A stretch of 63,493 nt of DNA from DASYRM01 sp036004405 (GTDB lineage Bacteria > Acidobacteriota > Vicinamibacteria > Vicinamibacterales > UBA2999), in assembly GCA_036004405.1 (NCBI GenBank), contig DASYRM010000164.1, positions 1 to 63,493 on the forward strand, read 5' to 3'. Below the pieces are notes generated by a model, which saw nothing but the letters and a program-made list of their open reading frames with translations, was not told where the DNA came from and did no database searches. Each line of letters begins with the position of its first letter. Position 1 is the first letter of the stretch. A program made the translations under genes and the position numbers. Positions 6,756 through 14,373 of the stretch are shown piece after piece.

Positions 6756-9225
6756 GAGCCGTCTGGGTCGCCGCCGGCTGCGGCACCCGCCGCATCAGGA
6801 ACTGGTCGCTCTTCACGACCGCCTGCACGAGCGTCGAGAACTTGTAGCCGCCGCCCGCCGCCCCGTGCACGATGCGGCGCACCGCCGGCATGTCGTAGGC
6901 CTCCAGTTTGCGCCCGGTGGCGTAGGTCAGCAAGCCTTCCACGAAGGTCTGCACGAACTGCTCCGGCTTGCGCAGCAGCGCCTGGCGCAGGTCGTCCGGC
7001 CCCTTGATCGGCGTGCCGTCGGGCAGCTCGCCGCTGGAGTCGATGACCGCGCCGGCATAGCGGTCGCGATCGCGCCACATGCCGGTGGCGTCGAAGTTCT
7101 CGAGCGCCAGCCCGAGGGGATCCATCACCGCGTGGCACGACGCGCACGTCGGGTTGGAGCGGTGCTTGGCCATCATCTGGCGGACGGTGAGCGCCTTCGT
7201 GGTGCCGATGTCCTTTTCGTCGAGCGTCGGCACGTTCGGCGGCGGCGACGCGGGCGGCACGCCCTGGATGTGCTTCAGGATGAACGCGCCCCGCAGCACC
7301 GGCGACGTGCGGTTCGGATAGGCGGCGGCCATCAGCACGGCACCCTTCCCCAGCAGCCCCCATCGCGCCGACTGCTCCAGCTCCACCCGGCGGAAGCGAT
7401 CGCCCTTCACGTCGGTGATGCCGTAGTGCAGCGCCACGCGTTCGTTGAGGAACGTGTGCTTCGCGCTCAGCAGATCCACGACGCTGCGGTCTTCCTTGAA
7501 CAGGCTGTCGGCAAAGAGCGTGAGCTCGGTGCGGAAATCGTCGCGCGGATCCGAGCGACCGGAGGCGTAGGGGAAGACGGTGGAGTCGGGCACGATCTCG
7601 TCGAGCCGCTTCATGTCGAGCCACTGGTGGACGAAATTGCCGGCCAGCGTGATCGACCGCGGGTCGGCCAACATCCTCGTCACCTGCCGCTCGAGCACGC
7701 CGGGCTGCTTCAACCGCCCGTCGATCGCCAGCTGGAGCAGCTCGTCGTCGGGAATCGTGTTCCACAAGAAGAACGACAGGCTTGACGCCAGCTCGACATC
7801 GCTAATCGTGTAGGTGCCGCCGGGGCGGAGCCCCTTCGGCACGTGCTCCCCGCGATACAGGAAGAAGGGGCTCGCGAGCACGCCGGTCACCGCGCCGCGA
7901 ATGCCGGGCTCGAAGCCGTCCTTCGCGCCGTCCTGGTAGTAAGCGAAGAGCTCGTCCACGTCTTCGGGCGTCACCGGACGCCGGTACGCGCGCCGCGCGA
8001 GCGTCCCGATGATCCGCCTGGCGCACGCCGCCTGCGCCGCCGGCGTGGCGCCCGTCGCCGGTCTGCAGACGAAGATACGGTCGCGACTCGGGGTAGCGCT
8101 CAGCCCGTTCGCGTTGAAGGGGCCGCGCACCTGGAACGACTGCACGCGATACAGCCGGTCCTGCCCGCCCCCCTTCGAGAACATCTGGATCTGATCGTCG
8201 GACTCGGCAAACGTGCGGCGCCGGAACGTCACGCCGATCTTGTGAGGCCCCGCCGTCGCCTTGAAGCGGATGTTCTTCAGGCGCGCGTTCACGCGGTCCA
8301 GGGCGCCGTTCTGCACCTGGTCGTACGCCTTCATGTCCTCTTCGCCGCCGATCACCGTTTCGTAGACGACCTTATTGTCGAGGAGCACCACCAGGGGGTT
8401 TTCGAACTCCATCCCGTTGCCCCAGATGTGCGTGGCCATGTCGGCGACGTCCACCACATACTCGCCGTCGGACGGGAGCTCGACGTCGGCCAGGATGCCG
8501 CCGCGCGTCCCGAGCGGCAGGCCGGGCACGTGCGTGAGCTGGGTTCCCGAGCCGGCGCGGAACGTCCAGCCGCCGGGCCGCGCATCGGGCCGGCCCATCG
8601 CCTTTACCGCCACGGCGCGCGCCGCGATGATGTACTGCTCGATGAACGAGGGCGACACCTGCAGCGCGATGGCGATGTTGTCGAAGCCTTCGGCCACATC
8701 GTCCACCGGCAGCACCTCGGTGGCGTCGAAGTCCACGGCCAGCAGATCACGGACGGCGTTGCGGTACTCCTTGCGATTGAGCCGGTGCAGGACGACCTTG
8801 TCGGGCACGTGAGCCGGCCCCTCCGCCTTGTCGAGGGTCTGCTCGAGCCACGCCACCAGCGCGTCTGCCGCCTGGCCGCCGGGCTGACGCGCATTCGGCG
8901 GCGGCATGACGCGCCCGCGCACCTTGCGCACGGCCTTCTCGAACACGTCGGCCTGCTGGCCGATGCTCTCGACCGTCAAGCCGTCGAAGCTGACGCCGCC
9001 CGTCTTCACGCGGTCGTTGTGGCAGGTGGCGCAGTACTGCTTCACCCTCGCGAGCTGCGCTTGTGCATCCGGGGCGGGTGCAGGCGAACCTAAAGGTTCG
9101 CCTCTACGAACCGGGGCTGAAGGTTCGCCTCTACGTACGTTGGTCTGCGCGCTCACGGACACAATCCAGGCGGCCCCGACAATCGCCGTCACGAGGAGGA
9201 ATGGCGTTCGCATCACGTTACGCAT
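6739..9225 (-). CDS. Exported multi-domain cytochrome, DUF1587/1592/1588/1585 type (cassette 1)
   Basis: 828 residues from ATG 9225, which overlaps the stop of the upstream MBL gene by 8 bases; an internal ATG at 9213 is the alternative. After the signal peptide (core LLVTAIVGAAWIVSVSA), a c-type haem site CATCH lies near residue 64. DUF1587/1595-like parts follow (LHRLNRKEYRNAVRDLL), then DUF1592 (ELASSLSFFLWNTIPDDELL), DUF1588 with a second CASCH and MDPLGLALENFDATG, and a C-terminal DUF1585 (FSTLVQAVVKSDQFL). The function is unknown; electron transfer or oxidation in the periplasm is plausible. Palindromic elements encode part of the mature N-terminus (VRRGEP twice) and the C-terminal RRGGL plus stop. 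Confidence 0.9.
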   Translation of the reverse strand: MRNVMRTPFLLVTAIVGAAWIVSVSAQTNVRRGEPSAPVRRGEPLGSPAPAPDAQAQLARVKQYCATCHNDRVKTGGVSFDGLTVESIGQQADVFEKAVRKVRGRVMPPPNARQPGGQAADALVAWLEQTLDKAEGPAHVPDKVVLHRLNRKEYRNAVRDLLAVDFDATEVLPVDDVAEGFDNIAIALQVSPSFIEQYIIAARAVAVKAMGRPDARPGGWTFRAGSGTQLTHVPGLPLGTRGGILADVELPSDGEYVVDVADMATHIWGNGMEFENPLVVLLDNKVVYETVIGGEEDMKAYDQVQNGALDRVNARLKNIRFKATAGPHKIGVTFRRRTFAESDDQIQMFSKGGGQDRLYRVQSFQVRGPFNANGLSATPSRDRIFVCRPATGATPAAQAACARRIIGTLARRAYRRPVTPEDVDELFAYYQDGAKDGFEPGIRGAVTGVLASPFFLYRGEHVPKGLRPGGTYTISDVELASSLSFFLWNTIPDDELLQLAIDGRLKQPGVLERQVTRMLADPRSITLAGNFVHQWLDMKRLDEIVPDSTVFPYASGRSDPRDDFRTELTLFADSLFKEDRSVVDLLSAKHTFLNERVALHYGITDVKGDRFRRVELEQSARWGLLGKGAVLMAAAYPNRTSPVLRGAFILKHIQGVPPASPPPNVPTLDEKDIGTTKALTVRQMMAKHRSNPTCASCHAVMDPLGLALENFDATGMWRDRDRYAGAVIDSSGELPDGTPIKGPDDLRQALLRKPEQFVQTFVEGLLTYATGRKLEAYDMPAVRRIVHGAAGGGYKFSTLVQAVVKSDQFLMRRVPQPAATQTARRGGL
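9082..9139. repeat. Two palindromic elements inside the cytochrome coding sequence
   Basis: A full element at 9082-9108 (AGGCGAACCT/AGGTTCGCCT with CTACG flank) is followed by a degenerate one at 9111-9139 (right arm AAGGTTCGCCT with CTACGTACG). Read on the minus strand each gives VRRGEP, producing a peptide duplication just after the predicted signal-peptide cleavage site. Confidence 0.8.
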
Positions 9226-10150
9226 CCGGCGAGAGATACGCCCAGAGGCTTTCGAAGGCGCGGCGCACGAACTCGTCCGGATTCCCCATCTGCGCATCGA
9301 ATTCCTTGGTCGGTTTGGCGGCAACCGCCTCGCTCGGGCTGCGGCCGCGGTTGAGGAGCGTCGAGAGCCGCTCGTAGATCGTGGCGTACATCCCGGCCTG
9401 CGCTTTCAAGTCGGCCAACGTCAGCACGGGGCCGTGCGCGGGCACGATGCGGGTCTGCTCGTTGGCGACCGCCAGAAGACGCTGGACGCCGCCGACCGTG
9501 CCGCCGATCCACCCACCGGTGATGTAATCGACGGTCGGCCAGCCCTGGCCCGAGACCACATCGCCCACGGCCAGCACGTTCTGCCGCTCGAAGGAGACAT
9601 AGAGGTCGCCGTCGGTGTGCGCGCAATCGGGCATGTACCCGTACTTGATGCCCGGCTCCAGCGTCCCGCTGGTATAGAAGGTCTTGTTCGGCTGCGCCGC
9701 CTTCGGCAGCCGTCTGAACGTCTGCCCGTTCCACGGCCACTTGACGTCAGTGGACAGCCACAGCCGCGTGTTCTCGTGCGCGACGATCTGCGCGCCGGCC
9801 GCGGCGAGCGTCTGATTGGATCCGGTCTGCTCGGGATGCCAGTGCGTGTTGAACAGCGTTCGGACGGGGCTGGCGCCTGGAAGACCGGCGACCGCCTTCA
9901 GAACCGCAGCGGAGCTGGCCGCGGAACCGCCATCCACCAGCACCACACCACCCGCTCCGGTGCGGGCCAGCACGTTGATCCCTCCGGCCGTGACGATGAA
10001 GAGATCGTCGGCCAGCTGGACGGTGGTGGGGACGGCCAGCGCCTGTCCTGCGGCCAGCAGCCGTACAGGCGCGCCCAGCGCGATGCCCGCAGCACCGCCC
10101 AGCGCAGCCTTCAGCAGCTGCCGACGGGTGTGACGACCCTGGTCCACCAC
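9218..10150 (-). CDS. Tat-exported metallo-beta-lactamase-fold hydrolase
   Basis: About 310 residues from GTG 10150, which puts the Tat motif TRRQLLKAALGG near residue 10; ATG 10219 in the same frame is also possible. MBL-fold features are NTHWHPEQTGSN near residue 95, PDCAHTDGDLYV near 175, VGDVVSGQGWPTVDYITGGW near 200 and IVPAHGP near 240. This resembles the periplasmic quinoprotein-relay type of zinc hydrolase. The usual HxHxDH is HWHPEQ here, so two ligand positions are altered. Its stop overlaps the start of the downstream cytochrome gene, suggesting translational coupling with cassette 1. Confidence 0.8.
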   Translation of the reverse strand: MVDQGRHTRRQLLKAALGGAAGIALGAPVRLLAAGQALAVPTTVQLADDLFIVTAGGINVLARTGAGGVVLVDGGSAASSAAVLKAVAGLPGASPVRTLFNTHWHPEQTGSNQTLAAAGAQIVAHENTRLWLSTDVKWPWNGQTFRRLPKAAQPNKTFYTSGTLEPGIKYGYMPDCAHTDGDLYVSFERQNVLAVGDVVSGQGWPTVDYITGGWIGGTVGGVQRLLAVANEQTRIVPAHGPVLTLADLKAQAGMYATIYERLSTLLNRGRSPSEAVAAKPTKEFDAQMGNPDEFVRRAFESLWAYLSPDA

Positions 10151-10313
10151 AGATCGCTGGTAGTTTAGGCGTCCTGCCCCCGCCGGTCCACCCCCCAAAA
10201 CGCGGACCGACAGGCACATGACAGCGGCCGGCTCCCGGGATATGCTGGCCCCCTTTCGCAGCGCCAGAGCGGGCCGCGCGCGCCCCAAACCCTCGTGTCC
10301 ACAGGGGGAACCG

Positions 10314-10931
10314 ATGCGGAACTCACGCCTCGCCGGGATCGCGATCATCGCTGTCGCACTCACCGCATGGGCCCGACCGTCGCAGGCCGCACCGATCGCA
10401 CTTGGATCAGCCTCCTGGGCTTCTTTTTTTGGATACGCATCGAACGTCAACACGCCCGACGGCATGGCCTTCGACTTGAGCTACGGGGCCGCTCCACTTG
10501 ATTGCGCCGGCTGCGACGTCGTCCTCGCCCTCGGTACGACCGGCACATTCGACTTCAACTCGGGGAACGATCCGCAGTTCGCCGGCCTGGTGGCCCATCT
10601 CACCAATGGGATCGACGAGGGGTTCTTGACCGGGATCACGCTGTACTCCGCCGGGTCGTTCCTGGCAGGCGGCGGGCAGATTCAGCTCGAGTCCCTCGTC
10701 TTCCCCGGCAACATGGACTTCGTCGGACACACCATCGACTTCGTCCGGCTCGAAATCCTGTCCAACGCGATCACGCCCACCCGGGAGGATGGCCTCAACG
10801 GAATCCGGATCGACTTCGACGTGAAGTGGACAGTGTTCGGTGACGATCCGGCACCGGTGCCGGAGCCGGCGATTGCCGTCCTGCTGGGGACCGGCGTCCT
10901 GGCGGTCGTTCGCGCGCGACGCCGCCGGTGA
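10314..10931 (+). CDS. PEP-CTERM sorting-domain protein
   Basis: 205 residues. The ATG at 10314 is chosen because AGGGGGAA lies 4 bases upstream and a Sec signal (LAGIAIIAVALTAWARPSQA) follows; the frame is open further upstream. The C-terminus has the tripartite PEP-CTERM signal: VPEP, a hydrophobic segment (AIAVLLGTGVLAVV) and the basic tail RARRRR. This predicts processing by an exosortase, which is not in the window. The middle is beta-rich with a DCAGCDVV pair of cysteines. The cargo function is unknown; such proteins are usually surface or matrix components. Confidence 0.85.
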   Translation: MRNSRLAGIAIIAVALTAWARPSQAAPIALGSASWASFFGYASNVNTPDGMAFDLSYGAAPLDCAGCDVVLALGTTGTFDFNSGNDPQFAGLVAHLTNGIDEGFLTGITLYSAGSFLAGGGQIQLESLVFPGNMDFVGHTIDFVRLEILSNAITPTREDGLNGIRIDFDVKWTVFGDDPAPVPEPAIAVLLGTGVLAVVRARRRR

Positions 10932-10996
10932 TCGCGCATGGGTGGTCACTGGCCAATCCCTAGGAGCGCTTCCCCGAATGGGGTACGCTCTGCGGG

Positions 10997-12382
10997 ATGC
11001 AGGACCTGACGACCGGTTCCATCTCGAAACACCTGCTCGCGACCGCCAGCTTCATGCTGGTGACGATGGTTTTCCAGACGCTCTACTTCCTGGTGGACCT
11101 CTTCTGCGTCGGCTACCTGGGCAAGGAGGCCGTCGCCGGCGTTGGCGTGGCCGGCAACCTCACGTTCGTCGTGCTCGCGGTAACGCAGATGCTCGCCGTC
11201 GGCACGACCACGCTGGTCTCGCACGCGGTCGGCCGGAAAGACGAGCCGCGGGCCCTGCTGGTGTTCAACCAGTCGCAGCTGCTGGCGATGGTCGCGGGCC
11301 TGCTGTTCCTCGTCGTGTCGATGGCGACGCGCATCGCCTACACACAAAGCCTCGCCGCCGATGCCGCCACGGCGCAGGCCGCCGGCGACTATCTGCTCTA
11401 CTACCTGCCGGCGATGGCGCTGCAGTTTCCGATGGCGGGGATGGCGGCGGCGCTGCGCGGCGTGGGCAATTTCAAGCCCGGGATGATCGTGCAGACCTCG
11501 ACGATCATCATCAATATCGCGCTCGCCCCGCTGCTGATCTTCGGCCCGTTCGGCCTGCCGCGCCTGGGTGTGGCCGGCGCCGCGCTCGCCACGTTCATCG
11601 CCGTGGTCGTCGGCACGGTGTGGCTCTCGACGTACTTCTTCGGACGAGAGGGCTATCTGCGTTTCCACCGTCCCGATCTGTCGCCGCGGTTCGAACTGTG
11701 GGGGGCGATGCTGAAGATCGGACTGCCCGCCGGCGCCGAGTTCCTGATGATGGGCGTCTACCTGATGCTCGTCTCGGCGCTGGCGCGCCCGTTCGGCGCC
11801 GAGGCGCAAGCCGGTTTCGTGATCGGCATGCGCGTGGTGCAGGCGCTGTTCATGCCGGTCGTCGCGCTTGGATTCTCGGTGGCGCCAGTGGCTGGTCAGA
11901 ACGTCGGCGCGCGGCTCGGCGAGCGCGTGAAAACCGTCTTCAAGGACGCGAGCCTGATGGCCGTCGGCTGGATGCTGCTGATGGCGGTGCTCTGCGAGAT
12001 CGCGCCGGCGGCGCTCATCGGCATCTTCTCGAACGATCCGGGCGTGATCGCGGTCGGCAACGAGTATCTGCGGATCGTCGCGCTGACGTTCGCCCTCTCG
12101 GGTCTGATCTTCGTCTGCTCCAGCATGTTCCAGGCGATGGGCAACACGATGCCGTCGCTCATCGCGTCGGTCACGCGCATCGTGGTGATCGCCGTCCCGG
12201 CCATCCTGCTCTCGACGACGCCCGGCTTCCGGCTGGTGTGGATCTGGTACCTGTCGGCTGGCGCCGTCGTGCTGCAGCTCGCGATCGTCCTGCTGCTCCT
12301 GCGCCGCGAGTTCCGCGTGCGGCTCGGCTCGCTGGCGGCGACGCCGGTTCCGACCGCCGTCGTGTCACCGGAAGCTCTCTAG
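10997..12382 (+). CDS. MATE family multidrug/Na+ efflux transporter
   Basis: 461 residues with about 12 hydrophobic segments. The first helix pair carries the MATE pattern (SFMLVTMVFQTLYFLVDLF), repeated in the second half (GFSVAPVAGQNVGARLGERVK), reflecting the two-fold pseudosymmetry of the family. It is expected in the inner membrane, exchanging Na+ or H+ for cationic compounds. The 3' end overlaps the convergent acetyltransferase gene by 18 bases. Confidence 0.92.
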   Translation: MQDLTTGSISKHLLATASFMLVTMVFQTLYFLVDLFCVGYLGKEAVAGVGVAGNLTFVVLAVTQMLAVGTTTLVSHAVGRKDEPRALLVFNQSQLLAMVAGLLFLVVSMATRIAYTQSLAADAATAQAAGDYLLYYLPAMALQFPMAGMAAALRGVGNFKPGMIVQTSTIIINIALAPLLIFGPFGLPRLGVAGAALATFIAVVVGTVWLSTYFFGREGYLRFHRPDLSPRFELWGAMLKIGLPAGAEFLMMGVYLMLVSALARPFGAEAQAGFVIGMRVVQALFMPVVALGFSVAPVAGQNVGARLGERVKTVFKDASLMAVGWMLLMAVLCEIAPAALIGIFSNDPGVIAVGNEYLRIVALTFALSGLIFVCSSMFQAMGNTMPSLIASVTRIVVIAVPAILLSTTPGFRLVWIWYLSAGAVVLQLAIVLLLLRREFRVRLGSLAATPVPTAVVSPEAL

Positions 12383-13060
12383 CCGCCTCCGCTGCTGCCC
12401 CTCGGCGTCGAAGTTCTCGGGCGCCAGCCACGCTTCGAAGGCGGCCGACAGGATCGGCCATTCGCTGTCGATGGCCGCATACCACGCCGTGTCGCGGTTG
12501 CGGCCCTTGACCACCGTCGCCTGGCGGAAGATCCCTTCGTAGGAGAGCCCGAAGCGTTCGGCCGCGGCACGCGACGGCGCGTTGAGCGCGTCGCACTTCC
12601 ACTCGTAGCGGCGGTAACCGAGGTCGAAGGCGCGCCGCATCATCAGATACATCGCCTCGGTCGCGATGCGCGTGCGCTTCATCAGCGGCGAGAAGTACAC
12701 GTGGCCTACTTCGATCGACCCCTGCGCCGGTTTGATGTTCAAGTACGACGCCTGGCCGACGGCTCGTCCCGTGGCCGCATCGACGATGACGAAGAACAGC
12801 GGATCGGCGCCCAGGCAGGTGGTGACCAGCCACTGCCGATACTCGTCCTCGCTCTGCGGTTGAGCGTACGGCAGGTAGGTCCACGTGCGCCCGTCCACGT
12901 CGTGCGCCGCGGCCGCGTACAACTCGGCAGCAAAGCGCTCATCGGCAGGCTCGAGCCGGCTATAGCGGCCCGGCATCACAGTGCTCGCCGGCGCGGCCGG
13001 CGGCGTCCAGTCCGGCAGCGGAAACCCGATCGGCTGATTCAGCGCATTGAGCGGAGACAT
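12365..13060 (-). CDS. GNAT family N-acetyltransferase (RimJ/RimL-like)
   Basis: 231 residues from ATG 13060 (MSPLNALNQPIGFPLPDW); the open frame extends upstream without support. The acetyl-CoA-binding region is recognisable as GHVYFSPLMKRTRIATEAMYL, followed by YRRYEWKCDALNAPSRAAAERFG, the usual strand-helix pattern in RimJ/RimL-type N-acetyltransferases. The substrate may be a protein N-terminus or a small molecule; no context decides it. It lies divergent to the DUF4159 gene (93-base gap). Confidence 0.85.
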   Translation of the reverse strand: MSPLNALNQPIGFPLPDWTPPAAPASTVMPGRYSRLEPADERFAAELYAAAAHDVDGRTWTYLPYAQPQSEDEYRQWLVTTCLGADPLFFVIVDAATGRAVGQASYLNIKPAQGSIEVGHVYFSPLMKRTRIATEAMYLMMRRAFDLGYRRYEWKCDALNAPSRAAAERFGLSYEGIFRQATVVKGRNRDTAWYAAIDSEWPILSAAFEAWLAPENFDAEGQQRRRLESFR

Positions 13061-13153
13061 CTCTCGTGTATCGTCGCGCGAACGGCTGTGGCGGGCCAGA
13101 TCCACTTCTACCGCAAATCCAGATGTCGGTGGCTGGGATAGGATACCGACGCC

Positions 13154-13960
13154 ATGAAGAGGCGCCTCGCGGTCCTCGTGCCGATCGTGCTGGGGATCGC
13201 GGGCCTCGCCTGGGGACAGTTCCGCGGCGGCGGCAGCAGCGTGGACGCGCACCTCGCGCGTGAAGGCAGCTTCGACGGCAAGTTCCACTACTGCCGTGCC
13301 GTGTATCGCCTGAACCCCCGCGGCGATGGCGGCAGCTGGCTCACCGACTATCCGGGAGCCGACATCGATCTCTCCATCCGCCTGTCCGAGCTGACCAAAG
13401 TGCGCGTCAGCTTCGACGGCACCGGGCAGCCCAACCACCTGATCGTCCGCCTCACCGGTGAGGAACTGTTTCGCTGCCCGATGATTCTGATGCAGGAGGT
13501 CGGTCGGCTGTACATCACGGACGAAGACGCGGTCGCGCTGCGGTCGTACCTCGAGAAGGGCGGCTTCTTATGGGCGGACGACTTCTGGGGTTCCTACGCC
13601 TGGGACGTGTTCGAGAACGAGATCCGCAAGGTGCTGCCGCCGCCGGACTACCAGATCGTCGACTTGACGCCGGACCACCCGATCTACCACACGATGTTCG
13701 ATCTCAAGGGCGTGCCGCAGATCCCCGGCATCGGCACCTTTCTCGCCGGACGCACGTCGGAGCGTGGTGCCGACAGCGCCGAGGTGCACGTGCGCACCAT
13801 CGCCGACAGGCAGGGGCGCTCGATGGTGTTCATCACGCACAACACCGACGTCAGCGATTCGTGGGAGCGCGAAGGGGAAGACCCCAACTACTTCCGGCAG
13901 TTCTCGGTGGACGGCTACCGTGTCGCCGTCAACGTCATCCTCTATGCGATGACGCACTAA
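13154..13960 (+). CDS. Exported DUF4159 domain protein
   Basis: 268 residues with a short Sec signal (LAVLVPIVLGIAGLAWG). The DUF4159 domain covers about residues 60-265: LTDYPGADIDLSIRLSELT, then RLYITDEDAVALRSYLEKGG, FLWADDFWG, and near the C-terminus VFITHNTDVSDSWE. The fold resembles glutamine-amidotransferase-like domains, but no catalytic role is established. It is common in Acidobacteria and Planctomycetes. Confidence 0.85.
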   Translation: MKRRLAVLVPIVLGIAGLAWGQFRGGGSSVDAHLAREGSFDGKFHYCRAVYRLNPRGDGGSWLTDYPGADIDLSIRLSELTKVRVSFDGTGQPNHLIVRLTGEELFRCPMILMQEVGRLYITDEDAVALRSYLEKGGFLWADDFWGSYAWDVFENEIRKVLPPPDYQIVDLTPDHPIYHTMFDLKGVPQIPGIGTFLAGRTSERGADSAEVHVRTIADRQGRSMVFITHNTDVSDSWEREGEDPNYFRQFSVDGYRVAVNVILYAMTH

Positions 13961-14001
13961 CTGGGTCTTCAGACCGCCCTGAATCTGCCGATTGAGAGCC
14001 C

Positions 14002-14373
14002 ATGCGGAACGGAGCCAGCTTCTCGGAGATGCTCGACGCGCACCTGGGTTGCACGGTTGTGCCGCCGCCCGCCCCGCCGCGCGCCTGGAGCAGCCGCCCG
14101 CTGACGACTCCCCTGTTCGCCTTTGAGCTGCCGCTGACCCCGGCCCGCCCGGTTCCCGTCGAAGCGCCGCTGCCCGTCCACCTGACATCGCTCGAACGGC
14201 AGACGCTCGAAGACGCCTCGACGCCGGACGCGTTGCGCCGCGCCTATCGGGCGCTGGCACGCCGCTACCATCCGGATCGCCATCAGGGCTGCAGCCCCGC
14301 GGAGCGCGAACAGCTGGCCCGCCTGTTCGCCGAAGCCACCCAACACTACCGGCTGCTTACTCGTCGCTTTTGA
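14002..14373 (+). CDS. Small J-domain protein
   Basis: 123 residues. The first 65 are Pro-rich and without a recognised fold. Residues 68-120 form a J domain: helix I/II LRRAYRALARRYHPDRHQG with the HPD tripeptide at 90-92, and a helix III region EREQLARLFAEATQHYRLL. The J domain is C-terminal and no zinc-finger or substrate-binding domains follow, so this is a type III (DnaJ-C-like) co-chaperone that would stimulate an Hsp70. The client is unknown. The 3' end overlaps the next, convergent gene by 17 bases. Confidence 0.8.
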   Translation: MRNGASFSEMLDAHLGCTVVPPPAPPRAWSSRPLTTPLFAFELPLTPARPVPVEAPLPVHLTSLERQTLEDASTPDALRRAYRALARRYHPDRHQGCSPAEREQLARLFAEATQHYRLLTRRF

